From positions 1-30,187 of the forward strand of contig CALGYU010000043.1 of the NCBI GenBank assembly GCA_937934685.1: DNA of 30,187 bases. The letters run 5' to 3'. Position numbers and translations under genes: made by a program. This DNA is from an uncultured Acholeplasma sp. (GTDB lineage: Bacteria; Bacillota_I; Bacilli_A; Acholeplasmatales; Acholeplasmataceae). Position 1 is the first letter of the stretch. Every line of letters begins with the position of its first letter. The notes beneath the pieces are model-generated. The model saw nothing but the letters and a program-made list of their open reading frames with translations, did no database searches and was not told the origin of the DNA. Shown here one piece after another: positions 1-8,750 of the stretch.

Positions 1-20
1 TGACTGGATTTTTTTTATTT

Positions 21-49
21 TTTACATATATACAACCATATGTTAAAAT
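21..49 (+). promoter_or_regulatory. Promoter of the P-loop kinase gene
   Basis: TTTACA (21-26) and TAAAAT (44-49) are 17 bp apart, and a TG at 41-42 makes the -10 an extended one. Transcription would begin near 56, just ahead of the ribosome site at 64-69. The T-rich stretch before it (about 9-23) may be the tail of an upstream terminator, but its stem lies outside the window. Confidence 0.6.
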
Positions 50-77
50 AAGAACTATTAAGGAAGGAGTCATGCAC

Positions 78-629
78 ATGAAACTAGTTATGATTATAGG
101 AGATTCTGCCGTAGGAAAGATGACTGTAGGGCAAGAATTAACAAAAATAACCCAACTTTCTTTATTTCATAATCATATGGTCATAGAACCAGTTTTAGAC
201 ATTTTTGGATACTTTAACACAGATGTTATAAAAGAATGGAGAGACATTGTCTTTAAAGACTTTTTAAAAAACAACCATTATGGACTTATCTTTACTTTCA
301 TGTGGGCATTTGATCAAAAAGAAGACCATGATTATGTAGAGTCAATCTACCAAATGTTTAAAAAAAATAATGCAGACATTTATTTTGTTGAATTAATCGC
401 AAGCTTAGAAACACGCTTAGAAAGAAATAAAACTGAAAATAGATTACTACACAAAACTTCTAAAAAAGACTTACTTAAATCAGAAGAAAGACTCTTAAAA
501 GCGCATCATCATCATAGACTCATTAGTAATGAGGGTGAAATAAAATATTCTAACTATATGAGAATCTATAACGATCATTTAACCGCTGAAGCGGTTGCCC
601 AGATGATAAAAAATCGTTTTCAATTATAA
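78..629 (+). CDS. P-loop (AAA/shikimate-kinase-like) small-molecule kinase
   Basis: This 183-residue soluble protein has a P-loop at its N-terminus (GDSAVGKM, about residues 8-15), followed by a kinase-like helical body and an Arg-rich segment (LETRLERN) placed like the lid of nucleotide or shikimate kinases. It resembles small bacterial proteins annotated as AAA or shikimate-kinase-like; the phosphate acceptor is unknown. The usual Ser/Thr after GK is Met; I recall the same GKMTVG form in close relatives, so I do not read it as damage. There is an ATG at 72, but the ribosome site AAGGAG (64-69) is only 2 nt from it and 8 nt from the ATG at 78, so I chose 78. A promoter sits directly upstream. 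The next gene appears to have its own promoter. Confidence 0.7.
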   Translation: MKLVMIIGDSAVGKMTVGQELTKITQLSLFHNHMVIEPVLDIFGYFNTDVIKEWRDIVFKDFLKNNHYGLIFTFMWAFDQKEDHDYVESIYQMFKKNNADIYFVELIASLETRLERNKTENRLLHKTSKKDLLKSEERLLKAHHHHRLISNEGEIKYSNYMRIYNDHLTAEAVAQMIKNRFQL

Positions 630-653
630 AAAAAGAAAAGATACCTTAAAAAT

Positions 654-662
654 TGATATAAT
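654..662 (+). promoter_or_regulatory. Extended -10 promoter for the IIC-like permease
   Basis: TGATATAAT is a perfect extended -10 element; no good -35 hexamer is visible 16-18 bp upstream. A start of transcription near 669 would place the ATG at 664 upstream of the transcript, which supports translation from 697. Confidence 0.5.
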
Positions 663-696
663 AATGTTAAATCAACAAAGGAGAAATATAAAAGAA

Positions 697-1752
697 ATGA
701 AAAAATTCATAGTAACAACTTTAAGTGGAATGACATATGGAATATTTGCGACAATCGTTGCTGGAACTATTCTAAAACAACTAGGGATTTTATTAAACAT
801 AGAAGTTTTAACAACTGCAGTTAATACAAGATTATCTATGTTGCTAGGTGCAGCTATAGGTGTTAGTATAGCAATGAGTTTAAAACTAACAGGACTTAAA
901 TTCATGATGTTAGTCATCGCTGGTGGAATTGCAACTAGCTTTGCTACAGACTTTAGTCAGACCGGATGGCACTCAACAGGTACAAATAATCCGGTAACTA
1001 TTTATTTTGTAGTCATCTTAACCTATTTTGCATTACAAGTGATCTTTAAAAAACCAACCGCCTATGATTTATTTTTAATACCGTTGGTTTCAATTTTAAT
1101 TTCAGTCTTAGCAACATACATCGTTTCTTGGCCAGTTGAAAGAATGATGGAAGGTATTTATTGGTCAGTCAAACAATCTATGAACATAGAACCATATACA
1201 ACATCTGCGATTCTTTCATTAGTATTTGGAGTTTTATTAACAGTTCCGTTCATCTCAAGTGCAGCAGTAGCCATTGCAGTTTTCGGATTAGGCTCATCAA
1301 CAGATCCTTTAGTCTTAGCAGCAACCGCTGCAGCCGTTGTCGGAACAACCACACAAATGATAGGATTTGCTTATCAATCAAGAAAAAATGATGCCGGAAC
1401 CATTATTTCTATTGGTTTAGCATCATCAATGTTTCAATTTAAAAATATTACAAAAAAACCAGTTATTTGGGGACCAACCCTTATGGCTTCAGCAATCTTA
1501 GGTCCAATCAACTACGCTATTTTTAATCCATTAAACGTTTTTAAAAGTACAGGCGTAGGTGCCGGAATGGGGACCTCTGGACTTGTTGGTCAATTAGAAA
1601 CTTTAATGCAAAATAACTATTCAGGTTATGCGTGGTTATTTATAGCAGCTCAAATCATTTTACCTTTAATATTAGTAGCACTCTTTGATTATATGTTCTT
1701 GAAAAAAGGTTGGTATGAAGCAACTGACTTCCAAATCAGTCAAGACTTATAA
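697..1752 (+). CDS. PTS IIC-like membrane permease (PTS_EIIC_2 family), orphan
   Basis: This is a polytopic membrane protein of 351 residues with about eight to ten hydrophobic segments and Gly-rich stretches such as GVGAGMGTSGLVGQ near the C-terminus. It looks like the stand-alone PTS EIIC family (Pfam PTS_EIIC_2), which are annotated as sugar-transport subunits. No EIIA or EIIB domain is fused or encoded nearby, so the substrate and even PTS dependence are unproven. An in-frame ATG at 664 precedes the ribosome site AAAGGAG (677-683); the first ATG after that site is 697, with a 13-nt gap, and is the better start. The stop codon overlaps the 3' end of the convergent cls gene by 6 bp. Confidence 0.75.
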   Translation: MKKFIVTTLSGMTYGIFATIVAGTILKQLGILLNIEVLTTAVNTRLSMLLGAAIGVSIAMSLKLTGLKFMMLVIAGGIATSFATDFSQTGWHSTGTNNPVTIYFVVILTYFALQVIFKKPTAYDLFLIPLVSILISVLATYIVSWPVERMMEGIYWSVKQSMNIEPYTTSAILSLVFGVLLTVPFISSAAVAIAVFGLGSSTDPLVLAATAAAVVGTTTQMIGFAYQSRKNDAGTIISIGLASSMFQFKNITKKPVIWGPTLMASAILGPINYAIFNPLNVFKSTGVGAGMGTSGLVGQLETLMQNNYSGYAWLFIAAQIILPLILVALFDYMFLKKGWYEATDFQISQDL

Positions 1753-3255
1753 TAACGGAGAAAAAGCTCTTAAAATAGTTTGTAAAGCGCGATAGAAAAT
1801 ATTGCGCTTTTTCATTTCCTTTGCAGAAACTAAGGAAGAATCTTTAATAGTCTCTTTAAAGTAAGTTACCATATCATTAATGGATTGAGTGTTATAAAGA
1901 AACACGTTATTCTCAAAGTGTAGATAAAGACTTCTATAGTCAAGATTAGATGTCCCAATCATTGCGGCCTCATCATCACAAACAATAATTTTTGAATGAA
2001 TAAACCCAGGATTATATTTATAAACTTTCACACCAGCAGATAATAAATCAGGAACATAAGATTCAGTGACCATGTAAACCATTTTTTTATCAGGAATACC
2101 AGGAATAACGATATTAACATCGATACCACTTGAAGCTGCTAAAGTTAAAGCAGTCACTAACTCATTATCTAAAATTAAATAAGGAGTGGCGATGTAAAGC
2201 TTTTTTTTAGCTGAGCCAATCAAACTTAAATAGATATTTTTAGAAACCAAATTTGAATCCAGTGGTAAATCTCCAAAGGGAATGTATAAGCCTTCAGGGT
2301 TTTTAGACTGATAATCCACATAATATTTTTGATAATCTGTTTTTTCATGTGTTTGAAAACGCCAGTTTTCTAAGAAAAGAACAGTCAAACTCCAAACTGC
2401 ATCTCCTTCTAAACGAATCGCAGCATCGTGCCAATGGCCAAATCTTTTCTCTTCATTGGTATATTCATCACCAATGTTAATACCGCCGGTATAACCTATT
2501 TTCCCATCTATCACAACGATTTTACGGTGATCACGATAATTCATCGCAAAATTCAAATGAAGTCTTAACTTATTGAAAGTAACGACTTTAAAACCATAAG
2601 AAGCTAATTTTCTATGATAACCTAAAGGTAATTTATTCGCGCTCCCAAAATCATCATACATAATTCTAACTTCAACACCACTTTTTTGTTTCTCCTTTAA
2701 AATAGATAAAATACTTTCCCACATATGACTTTGAGTAATGATGAAGTATTCCATGAAAATAAATTTTTCAGCATTTTGTAAATCCTTAAGTAAGTATTCT
2801 AATTTTTGTTCACCAGAAGATAAAAAAGTAGAGTTTGTCGCAGTATAAGAAGGCCAAATTCTATTTTCTAAAAAAGTTTCTACTTTATGATAATCGCCTT
2901 TTTCCTTATAACGCAATTTTTGACTCAAAACATATTGTCTTTCTTTAACAATTTGATAAAGATGACCAACAGATGTCACACTTAAGTTTTGTGTTCTAAA
3001 AAATAAATAAAAGAATCCTCCAAAAACCGGAAAAATTAAAATAGGAATAATCCAAGATAATTTATAAGCGGGATTATCTTTTCTTGTTAATATATAAATA
3101 ACCATTAATAAACTTAAAATCAATAAAGAAATTTGAACATAATACCAATACGTAGAAAAATAATTGATTAAAAGCACTAAAAAAATAAATTGTGCTAAAA
3201 CAAGTATGCCGATTAATGTTAATCGGCTAAGTAAAAGTGATAATATTTTTTTCAT
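1747..3255 (-). CDS. cls: Cardiolipin synthase
   Basis: This is a phospholipase D-superfamily cardiolipin synthase that condenses two phosphatidylglycerols to cardiolipin and glycerol at the membrane. The 502-residue length is normal for a full-length bacterial Cls. Hydrophobic segments lie at about residues 13-31, 40-57 and 66-86. Both HKD active-site motifs are intact: H243-K245-D250 (HRKIVVID) and H420-K422-D427 (HSKIIVCD). The ribosome site GAGGTG lies 4 nt before the ATG. The stop overlaps that of the convergent permease gene, with no spacer. An extended -10 promoter drives it from the cls-pncB intergenic region. No anomaly seen; the identification is secure. Confidence 0.95.
   Translation of the reverse strand: MKKILSLLLSRLTLIGILVLAQFIFLVLLINYFSTYWYYVQISLLILSLLMVIYILTRKDNPAYKLSWIIPILIFPVFGGFFYLFFRTQNLSVTSVGHLYQIVKERQYVLSQKLRYKEKGDYHKVETFLENRIWPSYTATNSTFLSSGEQKLEYLLKDLQNAEKFIFMEYFIITQSHMWESILSILKEKQKSGVEVRIMYDDFGSANKLPLGYHRKLASYGFKVVTFNKLRLHLNFAMNYRDHRKIVVIDGKIGYTGGINIGDEYTNEEKRFGHWHDAAIRLEGDAVWSLTVLFLENWRFQTHEKTDYQKYYVDYQSKNPEGLYIPFGDLPLDSNLVSKNIYLSLIGSAKKKLYIATPYLILDNELVTALTLAASSGIDVNIVIPGIPDKKMVYMVTESYVPDLLSAGVKVYKYNPGFIHSKIIVCDDEAAMIGTSNLDYRSLYLHFENNVFLYNTQSINDMVTYFKETIKDSSLVSAKEMKKRNIFYRALQTILRAFSPLL
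1784..1812 (+). terminator. Putative terminator of the permease gene inside the cls 3' end
   Basis: Arms 1784-1794 and 1800-1810 form an 11-bp stem (core AAAGCGC/GCGCTTT, one G-T wobble) with a GAAAA loop, followed by a short T tract. It lies 31 bp past the permease stop and within the C-terminal codons of the opposing cls gene. Confidence 0.5.
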
Positions 3256-3291
3256 ATAACACCTCTGATTTAAAGATTTCTTGGTAATATA

Positions 3292-3300
3292 ATTATATCA
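3292..3300 (-). promoter_or_regulatory. Extended -10 promoter for cls
   Basis: Read on the minus strand this is TGATATAAT; the -35 region is poor. The element sits in the palindromic core ATATAATTATAT, so a TATAAT is also present on the plus strand at 3288-3293 and could serve pncB. The string TGGTAATATA occurs twice in this 106-bp divergent spacer (near 3282 and 3316). Confidence 0.45.
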
Positions 3301-3361
3301 AAAACCTTTAAAAAGTGGTAATATAGTATTAGAAGCAAAGAGTTAAGGAGAAGATAAGACA

Positions 3362-4804
3362 ATGGATGCTAAAAAATTAACTTTAATGACTGATTTTTAT
3401 GAATTAACCATGGCTAATGGTTATTTTAAAGACAACAGAAAAGATGAAATAGCTGTTTTCGATGTTTTTTTCAGAAGAGTACCAGATGGTGGAGGATATG
3501 CTATTTTTGCTGGTTTAGAACAAGTAATCGAGTATATTCAAAACCTAAAGTTTGATCAAGATGAGATCAATTATTTAAAAAGTAAAAACATGTTTGATGA
3601 AGGCTTTTTAAAATACTTAGAAAACTTCAAATTTACCTGTGATGTTTTTGCGATGAAGGAAGGTAGTGCAATTTTTCCTAATGAACCCATCTTAATTGTT
3701 CATGGACCAATGATTGAGTGTCAATTGATTGAAACCATGATTTTATTAACGATTAATCATCAAAGCTTAATCGCTACTAAAGCTTCTAGAATCGTCAAAG
3801 AAGCAAAAGGTAGATTAGTTATGGAGTTTGGAGCCAGACGTGCTCACGGTGGCGATGCTGCATTATATGGAGCGCGTGCTGCCTATATTGGTGGTGTGGC
3901 TGGAACATCTAACACACTGGCTGATTATAAATTTGGAATACCTGCCTTAGGCACCATGGCTCATAGTTATGTTCAAAGTTTTGAAGATGAATATGATGCG
4001 TTTAAATCATATGCACTAAACTACCCAGATAATACAGTTTTACTCATTGATACTTACGATACACTAAATGATGGACTACCAAATGCGATTAGAGTTCATA
4101 ATGAAATTTTAAAACCGATGGGAAAATATTTAAAAGGTGTTCGAATCGATAGTGGAGACTTAGCGTATTTAACAAAAAAAGTAAGAGAAATTTTAGATGA
4201 AAATGGATTAGAAGAAACTAAGATTACCGTATCGAACTCATTAGATGAATATTTAATTAGAGACCTAGTAACCGTTCAAGAAGCCAAAATAGATAGTTTC
4301 GGAGTTGGTGAAAGATTAATCACAGCTAGAAGTGAAGCTGTTTTTGGTGGAGTATATAAATTAACAGCACTAAAAAAAGGTGATAAATATCTTTCAAAAA
4401 TTAAACTAAGTAACAACGCTTCAAAGACAACCATTCCAGGATTTAAACAAGTCTATAGATTTTATGATGAAGAAAATAAAGCAATCGCTGATGTGATTAC
4501 GCTACACGATGAAATCATTAATCCAAATGAACCATACTTGTTATTTGACCCAGTATATCCATGGAAACAAAAACTAGTTACAAACTTTACAATAAAAAAA
4601 CTATTAATCCCAATTTTTGAAAAAGGAAAACTTGTTTATGATATTCCAAAACTTTCAGAAGTAAAAGCGTATGCTCAAGAAGAAAGAGCGACTTTATGGA
4701 AAGAAGTTTTAAGACTTGAAAGACCACACCAATATTATGTGGACCTATCACAACCCCTATGGGATTTACGTGAACAACTCATCGCAACATATAGAAAGAA
4801 GTAA
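3362..4804 (+). CDS. pncB: Nicotinate phosphoribosyltransferase
   Basis: PncB converts nicotinate, PRPP and ATP to nicotinate mononucleotide, the entry step of niacin salvage to NAD. The 480-residue protein begins with the family signature LMTDFYELTMANGY and carries the Arg/Gly-rich substrate segment EFGARRAHGGDAA, then GTMAHS, whose histidine is the one phosphorylated in characterised enzymes. The later segments RIDSGDL and FGVGERL are also typical. The ribosome site AAGGAG is about 12 nt before the ATG. It is the first gene of a tight unit: the MATE gene starts 8 nt after its stop, and the next two overlap by 4 nt. No NAD synthesis partner (nadD, nadE) is in the window. Confidence 0.95.
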   Translation: MDAKKLTLMTDFYELTMANGYFKDNRKDEIAVFDVFFRRVPDGGGYAIFAGLEQVIEYIQNLKFDQDEINYLKSKNMFDEGFLKYLENFKFTCDVFAMKEGSAIFPNEPILIVHGPMIECQLIETMILLTINHQSLIATKASRIVKEAKGRLVMEFGARRAHGGDAALYGARAAYIGGVAGTSNTLADYKFGIPALGTMAHSYVQSFEDEYDAFKSYALNYPDNTVLLIDTYDTLNDGLPNAIRVHNEILKPMGKYLKGVRIDSGDLAYLTKKVREILDENGLEETKITVSNSLDEYLIRDLVTVQEAKIDSFGVGERLITARSEAVFGGVYKLTALKKGDKYLSKIKLSNNASKTTIPGFKQVYRFYDEENKAIADVITLHDEIINPNEPYLLFDPVYPWKQKLVTNFTIKKLLIPIFEKGKLVYDIPKLSEVKAYAQEERATLWKEVLRLERPHQYYVDLSQPLWDLREQLIATYRKK

Positions 4805-4812
4805 AAGTAACT

Positions 4813-6228
4813 ATGGCTAGACTTAGAGTGGATACCAAAGAAAAAATCTTAAATGATAAAAGATTGTGGTTGAGCATGATCATCATGTCTCTACCACTTT
4901 TTCTAAATAATTTCATCAAATCACTCAACGGATCTGTAGATACATTCTTTGTGTCACAGATGGGATTAACTGCAGAACAAGCTAGATCAGCCATGTCAGC
5001 AATGAGTCTACATGACCAGGTTTACAATGTTTTCCTTGCCTTTGGTGTGGGATTAGCAGTAGCGGCATCTGCTATTGTCAGTCAATACTTAGGGGCAGGA
5101 AAAAAAGATTACGCTAAAAAATATGCAGCCAAATTTTTAACCCTAGCCGGATTGATTGGAATAACATTTACAATACTCATTTTAGTTTTTTCACCATATC
5201 TAGTTTCCGCTTTAGGCGCTAAAGGAGATACACATAGCTACGCTGTGACCTACTTTAATATAAGAAGTATTGAATATGTATCTATCTTGATCTTTATGAT
5301 CTACCAAGCCGTTAGGCAAGCCGAAGGAAAAACCATATTACCTGCAACGATCAATATTGTAGGAATCTTTATAAACATCATATTAACTGCTGTTTTTGTC
5401 AAAGTGTTTCATCTAGGCATAGTGGGAAATGCAACCGCAACGATTATAGGCAATATGTTATTTTTACCGTTTATGATTTATGACTTATTTAGAAACAAAA
5501 CACTCATTAGCATAAAAGCAAAAGATCTTAAAATTAACAAAGAAAACTTAAATAATATTTTACCATTTGCCGGGCCAGCAGCTTTAGGACAAGCCATTAG
5601 TTCACTAGGTTTTGTCTTCATTCAAGCTTTTATCCTCCGATTTTACGGAGATATCATTTCCTCTAGTTTCTCAGTAGGCAATAGGTTATCTAACCTACTC
5701 CTTACACCGGTTACAGCATTAAGTTCAATTGCCGCAGTTTATATTGGGACCAATATAGGTCATAAACAGCCTGAAAGGGCCCTTAAAGCTTATAAAACGT
5801 CCTTAAGAATAGCCTTTGTTTTTGCAACCATCGCTGTGTCAATTGTCATTCCATTTAGAAAATATTTTATTTATATGTTGATATCTGATAGTGATCAAGA
5901 GATGGTTAAAATTGCTATGGACTATACATTTTGGTTATTATTAACACAACCTGCTATGGCAATATTCCAAAACTACATGTCTATTTTTAATGGTAGTGGA
6001 CAAAGCAAAAATACTTTAAAAATGGCTTTAATGAGACTGTGGGGCTTAAGAATACCGATGGTACTCATCGCTCACTTTGGCTTAAGACAAGTTTTTTTAG
6101 GCCTAGAATATGAATTGATCTTTTATGCAATGGTTTTAAGTAATGTGTTAGTCTTATTCTACGCAGAATATTTAAGAAGAAAAATCACTTTAGATGTAAA
6201 AGTGAAGTTAGAGGAGGTTTTAGTATGA
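4813..6228 (+). CDS. MATE-family efflux transporter
   Basis: This is a 471-residue polytopic membrane protein with about twelve hydrophobic helices in two similar halves. It has the MATE (NorM/DinF-like) opening pattern SLPLFLNNFIKSLNGSVDTFFVSQMG and an AVRQAEGKTILPA-type segment in the first half. Family members export cationic drugs or metabolites using Na+ or H+ gradients; the substrate here cannot be read from sequence. The start lies 8 nt after pncB and has only a weak ribosome site, so translation is probably coupled to pncB. Its last four bases (ATGA) contain the start of trmL. No defects seen. Confidence 0.9.
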   Translation: MARLRVDTKEKILNDKRLWLSMIIMSLPLFLNNFIKSLNGSVDTFFVSQMGLTAEQARSAMSAMSLHDQVYNVFLAFGVGLAVAASAIVSQYLGAGKKDYAKKYAAKFLTLAGLIGITFTILILVFSPYLVSALGAKGDTHSYAVTYFNIRSIEYVSILIFMIYQAVRQAEGKTILPATINIVGIFINIILTAVFVKVFHLGIVGNATATIIGNMLFLPFMIYDLFRNKTLISIKAKDLKINKENLNNILPFAGPAALGQAISSLGFVFIQAFILRFYGDIISSSFSVGNRLSNLLLTPVTALSSIAAVYIGTNIGHKQPERALKAYKTSLRIAFVFATIAVSIVIPFRKYFIYMLISDSDQEMVKIAMDYTFWLLLTQPAMAIFQNYMSIFNGSGQSKNTLKMALMRLWGLRIPMVLIAHFGLRQVFLGLEYELIFYAMVLSNVLVLFYAEYLRRKITLDVKVKLEEVLV

Positions 6229-6758
6229 TTCATGTTGTTTTATATGAACCAGAAATACCACAAAACACAGGCAATATTATGAGAACTTGTGTGGGGTTAA
6301 ACGCTAAATTACATTTAATTGAACCGCTAGGCTTTAAAATCGATGATACAAAACTAAGAAGAAGCGCAGTAGATTATTATGACCACATCGAATTTGAAAC
6401 CTACCCAAACTGGGAAGCCTTTGAAAAAAAGAATAAAGGACAATATTTTTTTCTAACCCGTTACGGTAAAAAGTCATACCACACATTTAATTATAAAGAA
6501 ATCAAAGAAGATATATACTTAGTCTTTGGTAGCGAATCTAAAGGTGTTGATAGAAATTTATTATTTAAACATCTAGATCATTGTTACCGAATACCGACCA
6601 ACGATAAAATTAGATCTTTAAACTTATCTAATGCTGTCAATATTACATTATTTGAAGTTTATAGACAACTAGATTTCCCTGGTCTTATCGATCATGAACC
6701 AGAAAGTTTAAAAGGGGAAAACTACTTAGAAACATACAATAAGGGAGAAGTAAAATGA
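6225..6758 (+). CDS. trmL: tRNA (cytidine/uridine(34)-2'-O)-methyltransferase
   Basis: This is a 177-residue SPOUT-family methyltransferase that 2'-O-methylates the wobble nucleotide of certain leucine tRNAs. All three signature blocks are present: PEIPQNTGNIMRTC near the N-terminus, LVFGSESKGVD in the middle, and IRSLNLSNAVNI near the C-terminus, which together make the knotted SAM site. A strong ribosome site (GAGGAGG) lies inside the end of the MATE gene, and start and stop overlap as ATGA. Its own stop overlaps the next gene in the same way. Length is close to the usual 150-170 residues, with a short charged C-terminal extension. Confidence 0.93.
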   Translation: MIHVVLYEPEIPQNTGNIMRTCVGLNAKLHLIEPLGFKIDDTKLRRSAVDYYDHIEFETYPNWEAFEKKNKGQYFFLTRYGKKSYHTFNYKEIKEDIYLVFGSESKGVDRNLLFKHLDHCYRIPTNDKIRSLNLSNAVNITLFEVYRQLDFPGLIDHEPESLKGENYLETYNKGEVK

Positions 6759-7441
6759 AATTATTAGTTAAAAAAGAAACCAAAGCTCAAACCGTAGGAG
6801 AAGAAATAGCAAACGCAATTTCACACGGTATCATGGCCATCTTTGGCATTATCGGAATGATTTTACTATTGTTATATAAAAATAGTGGCAATCCAAGAGA
6901 GTTACTAGCTATTTTAATGTTTAGTTTTGGAATGATTCTACTTTATACAATGAGTACCTTATATCATTCACTCGCTTTTACAAAAGCAAAAGGCATTTTT
7001 AAAAGATTTGATCACATCAGTATTTACTTTTTAATTGGAGGAACCTTTGCTCCAGCTTTACTACTTTTACCAAGTTTAAACACCAACAATCCTTTTTTAG
7101 GTATTGAGTGGATGCCACAAACAGGAATGGCACTATTTATCATTCAATGGATATTAATTGCAATAGGAGTTTTCATTAAATCTATCTGGATATATAAAGG
7201 AAAAATCATACATCCAATCATCTACCTTCTTTTAGGGTGGAGTGCCTTATTATTTGTAGGAAAATTATACGCATTTTCAGTCCCAGCGTTTTGGTATATT
7301 TTATCAGGTGGGCTATCCTACAGTATAGGAGTTATTTTCTATGCTCAACCTAAAATGAAATATTTCCATTTTATATGGCATATTTTTGTAGGATTAGGCA
7401 CTATTTTACAGTTTATAGCGATATATTTTTATTTGTTATAA
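6755..7441 (+). CDS. Hemolysin III / TrhA (PAQR-like) family membrane protein
   Basis: This 228-residue protein has seven predicted membrane segments and the conserved polar residues of the hemolysin III family: EEIANAISHG at the N-terminus, TLYHSL after the second helix, KRFDHISIYFLIGGTFAP in the middle, and HFIWHIFV near the end. The clustered histidines, Asp and Ser are thought to bind zinc. Bacterial members have been linked to membrane lipid homeostasis (TrhA) more convincingly than to haemolysis. The gene starts in a 4-bp overlap with trmL, with the ribosome site AAGGGAG, and closes the pncB unit. No terminator is evident before the ackA promoter. Confidence 0.9.
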   Translation: MKLLVKKETKAQTVGEEIANAISHGIMAIFGIIGMILLLLYKNSGNPRELLAILMFSFGMILLYTMSTLYHSLAFTKAKGIFKRFDHISIYFLIGGTFAPALLLLPSLNTNNPFLGIEWMPQTGMALFIIQWILIAIGVFIKSIWIYKGKIIHPIIYLLLGWSALLFVGKLYAFSVPAFWYILSGGLSYSIGVIFYAQPKMKYFHFIWHIFVGLGTILQFIAIYFYLL

Positions 7442-7458
7442 TATATAGATTAAATGAC

Positions 7459-7487
7459 TTGAAAAAAAAAGGTCAATGGGCTATTAT
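7459..7487 (+). promoter_or_regulatory. Promoter of ackA
   Basis: TTGAAA (7459-7464) and TATTAT (7482-7487) are separated by exactly 17 bp and lie 28 bp before the ackA start. I see no cre-like catabolite site here. Confidence 0.6.
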
Positions 7488-7514
7488 ATATAAGGTGAAA
7501 AGGAGCGATTAATA

Positions 7515-8690
7515 ATGAAAATAATGGCAGTCAATGCAGGAAGTTCATCATTAAAATTCCAATTATTCAACATGCCAGAAGAAACAACCATTACTTCTGG
7601 AATCGTAGAAAGAATTGGACACAATGATGCAGTGTTCTCAATAAAATTTAACGGAGAAAAACACGAAGAAGTCTTACCAGTTTTAAACCATAAGGTAGCA
7701 GTAGAATTATTATTTGATGCATTAATTAAATATAATGTCATCAAATCATTAAATGAAATTGAAGGTGTTGGACACCGCGTGGTTCAAGGTGGAGAATTAT
7801 TTACTGATTCTTCAGAATTAACAGAAGAAAATATTTTAAAAATTGAAAGTTTAAACGACTTAGCACCACTACATAACCCAGCGCATGTTGTGGGAATTAG
7901 AGCATTTAAAGAAGCATTACCAAATGTCTTCCAAATTGCGGTATTTGATACAACATTCCATCAATCAATGCCAAAAGAAAATTACATGTATGCAACACCA
8001 TATGAATGGTACACTAAATACGGTATTAGAAAATATGGTGCACACGGGACATCACATAAATTTGTTTCAGACAGAGCAGCTGAACTTTTAGGCAAAAAAG
8101 ATGCTAAAATTATTGTATGTCATCTAGGAAACGGGGCATCAGTAACGGCAGTTGACTCAGGAAAATCAATGGATACATCCATGGGATTAACACCACTAGA
8201 AGGAATTCCAATGGGAACTAGAAGTGGAAACATCGATCCAGCTGTTTTTGGTTTAATTGCTGAAAAAGAAGGAAAAAATGTTAAAGAAATTCTAGAAGTA
8301 TTAAATAAAAAATCAGGATACCTAGGCGTATCAGGCATCTCTCATGATTCTAGAGATATTGCTGCTGCAATCGCTCAAGGAAATGAAAGAGCAAAATTAG
8401 CTTTAGATATTCAAACAAAAAGAATTGCTGATTACATTGGAAGCTACTATGTATTATTAGGCGGTTTAGATGCTATCGCATTTACTGCAGGTATTGGTGA
8501 AAACGCAACTGACGTAAGAAGTGATATCATTGAAAGAGTTAAAGTATTAGGTGTTGAAGTTGACCCTGAATTAAACAAATTAAGAGGCGAAAACGAAATA
8601 TCAACTCCAAACTCTAAAGTTAAAGTATACGTTATTCCAACCAATGAAGAAGTAGTTATTGCAAGAGACGTATTAAGACTACAAAAATAA
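7515..8690 (+). CDS. ackA: Acetate kinase
   Basis: Acetate kinase makes ATP from acetyl phosphate and ADP, the substrate-level phosphorylation that ends acetate fermentation. The 391-residue length is standard. It opens with the family signature VNAGSSSLKFQLF and contains GVGHRVVQGGE, FDTTFHQSMP, the ASKHA motif VCHLGNGAS, and FTAGIGENA near the C-terminus. The ribosome site AAAAGGAG lies 8 nt before the ATG. It is transcribed alone, bracketed by its own promoter and a strong terminator; the partner pta is not in this window. Identification is secure. Confidence 0.97.
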   Translation: MKIMAVNAGSSSLKFQLFNMPEETTITSGIVERIGHNDAVFSIKFNGEKHEEVLPVLNHKVAVELLFDALIKYNVIKSLNEIEGVGHRVVQGGELFTDSSELTEENILKIESLNDLAPLHNPAHVVGIRAFKEALPNVFQIAVFDTTFHQSMPKENYMYATPYEWYTKYGIRKYGAHGTSHKFVSDRAAELLGKKDAKIIVCHLGNGASVTAVDSGKSMDTSMGLTPLEGIPMGTRSGNIDPAVFGLIAEKEGKNVKEILEVLNKKSGYLGVSGISHDSRDIAAAIAQGNERAKLALDIQTKRIADYIGSYYVLLGGLDAIAFTAGIGENATDVRSDIIERVKVLGVEVDPELNKLRGENEISTPNSKVKVYVIPTNEEVVIARDVLRLQK

Positions 8691-8694
8691 TTAT

Positions 8695-8727
8695 AGGGAA
8701 TGATTTCTATCATTCCTTCTTTTTTTT
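8695..8727 (+). terminator. Terminator of ackA
   Basis: GGAATGAT (8697-8704) and ATCATTCC (8709-8716) form a perfect 8-bp stem with a 4-nt loop, followed by TTCTTTTTTTT. It ends at the -10 element of the next gene's promoter. Confidence 0.88.
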
Positions 8728-8735
8728 GATATAAT
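8727..8735 (+). promoter_or_regulatory. Extended -10 promoter abutting the ackA terminator
   Basis: TGATATAAT is an extended -10. Any -35 contact would fall within the ackA terminator stem, so terminator and promoter share DNA. The ribosome site GGTGAT follows at 8742-8747. Confidence 0.5.
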
Positions 8736-8750
8736 AAAGATGGTGATAAT

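Noticed and set aside
78..629. Walker A of the kinase has Met instead of Ser/Thr (GDSAVGKM)
   Set aside because: I considered an inactive P-loop, but I recall close relatives with the same GKMTVG form, so it looks like a family trait.
664..696. Longer start of the IIC-like permease at 664
   Set aside because: It lies upstream of the ribosome site and within the promoter region; the extra 11 residues are polar and not membrane-like.
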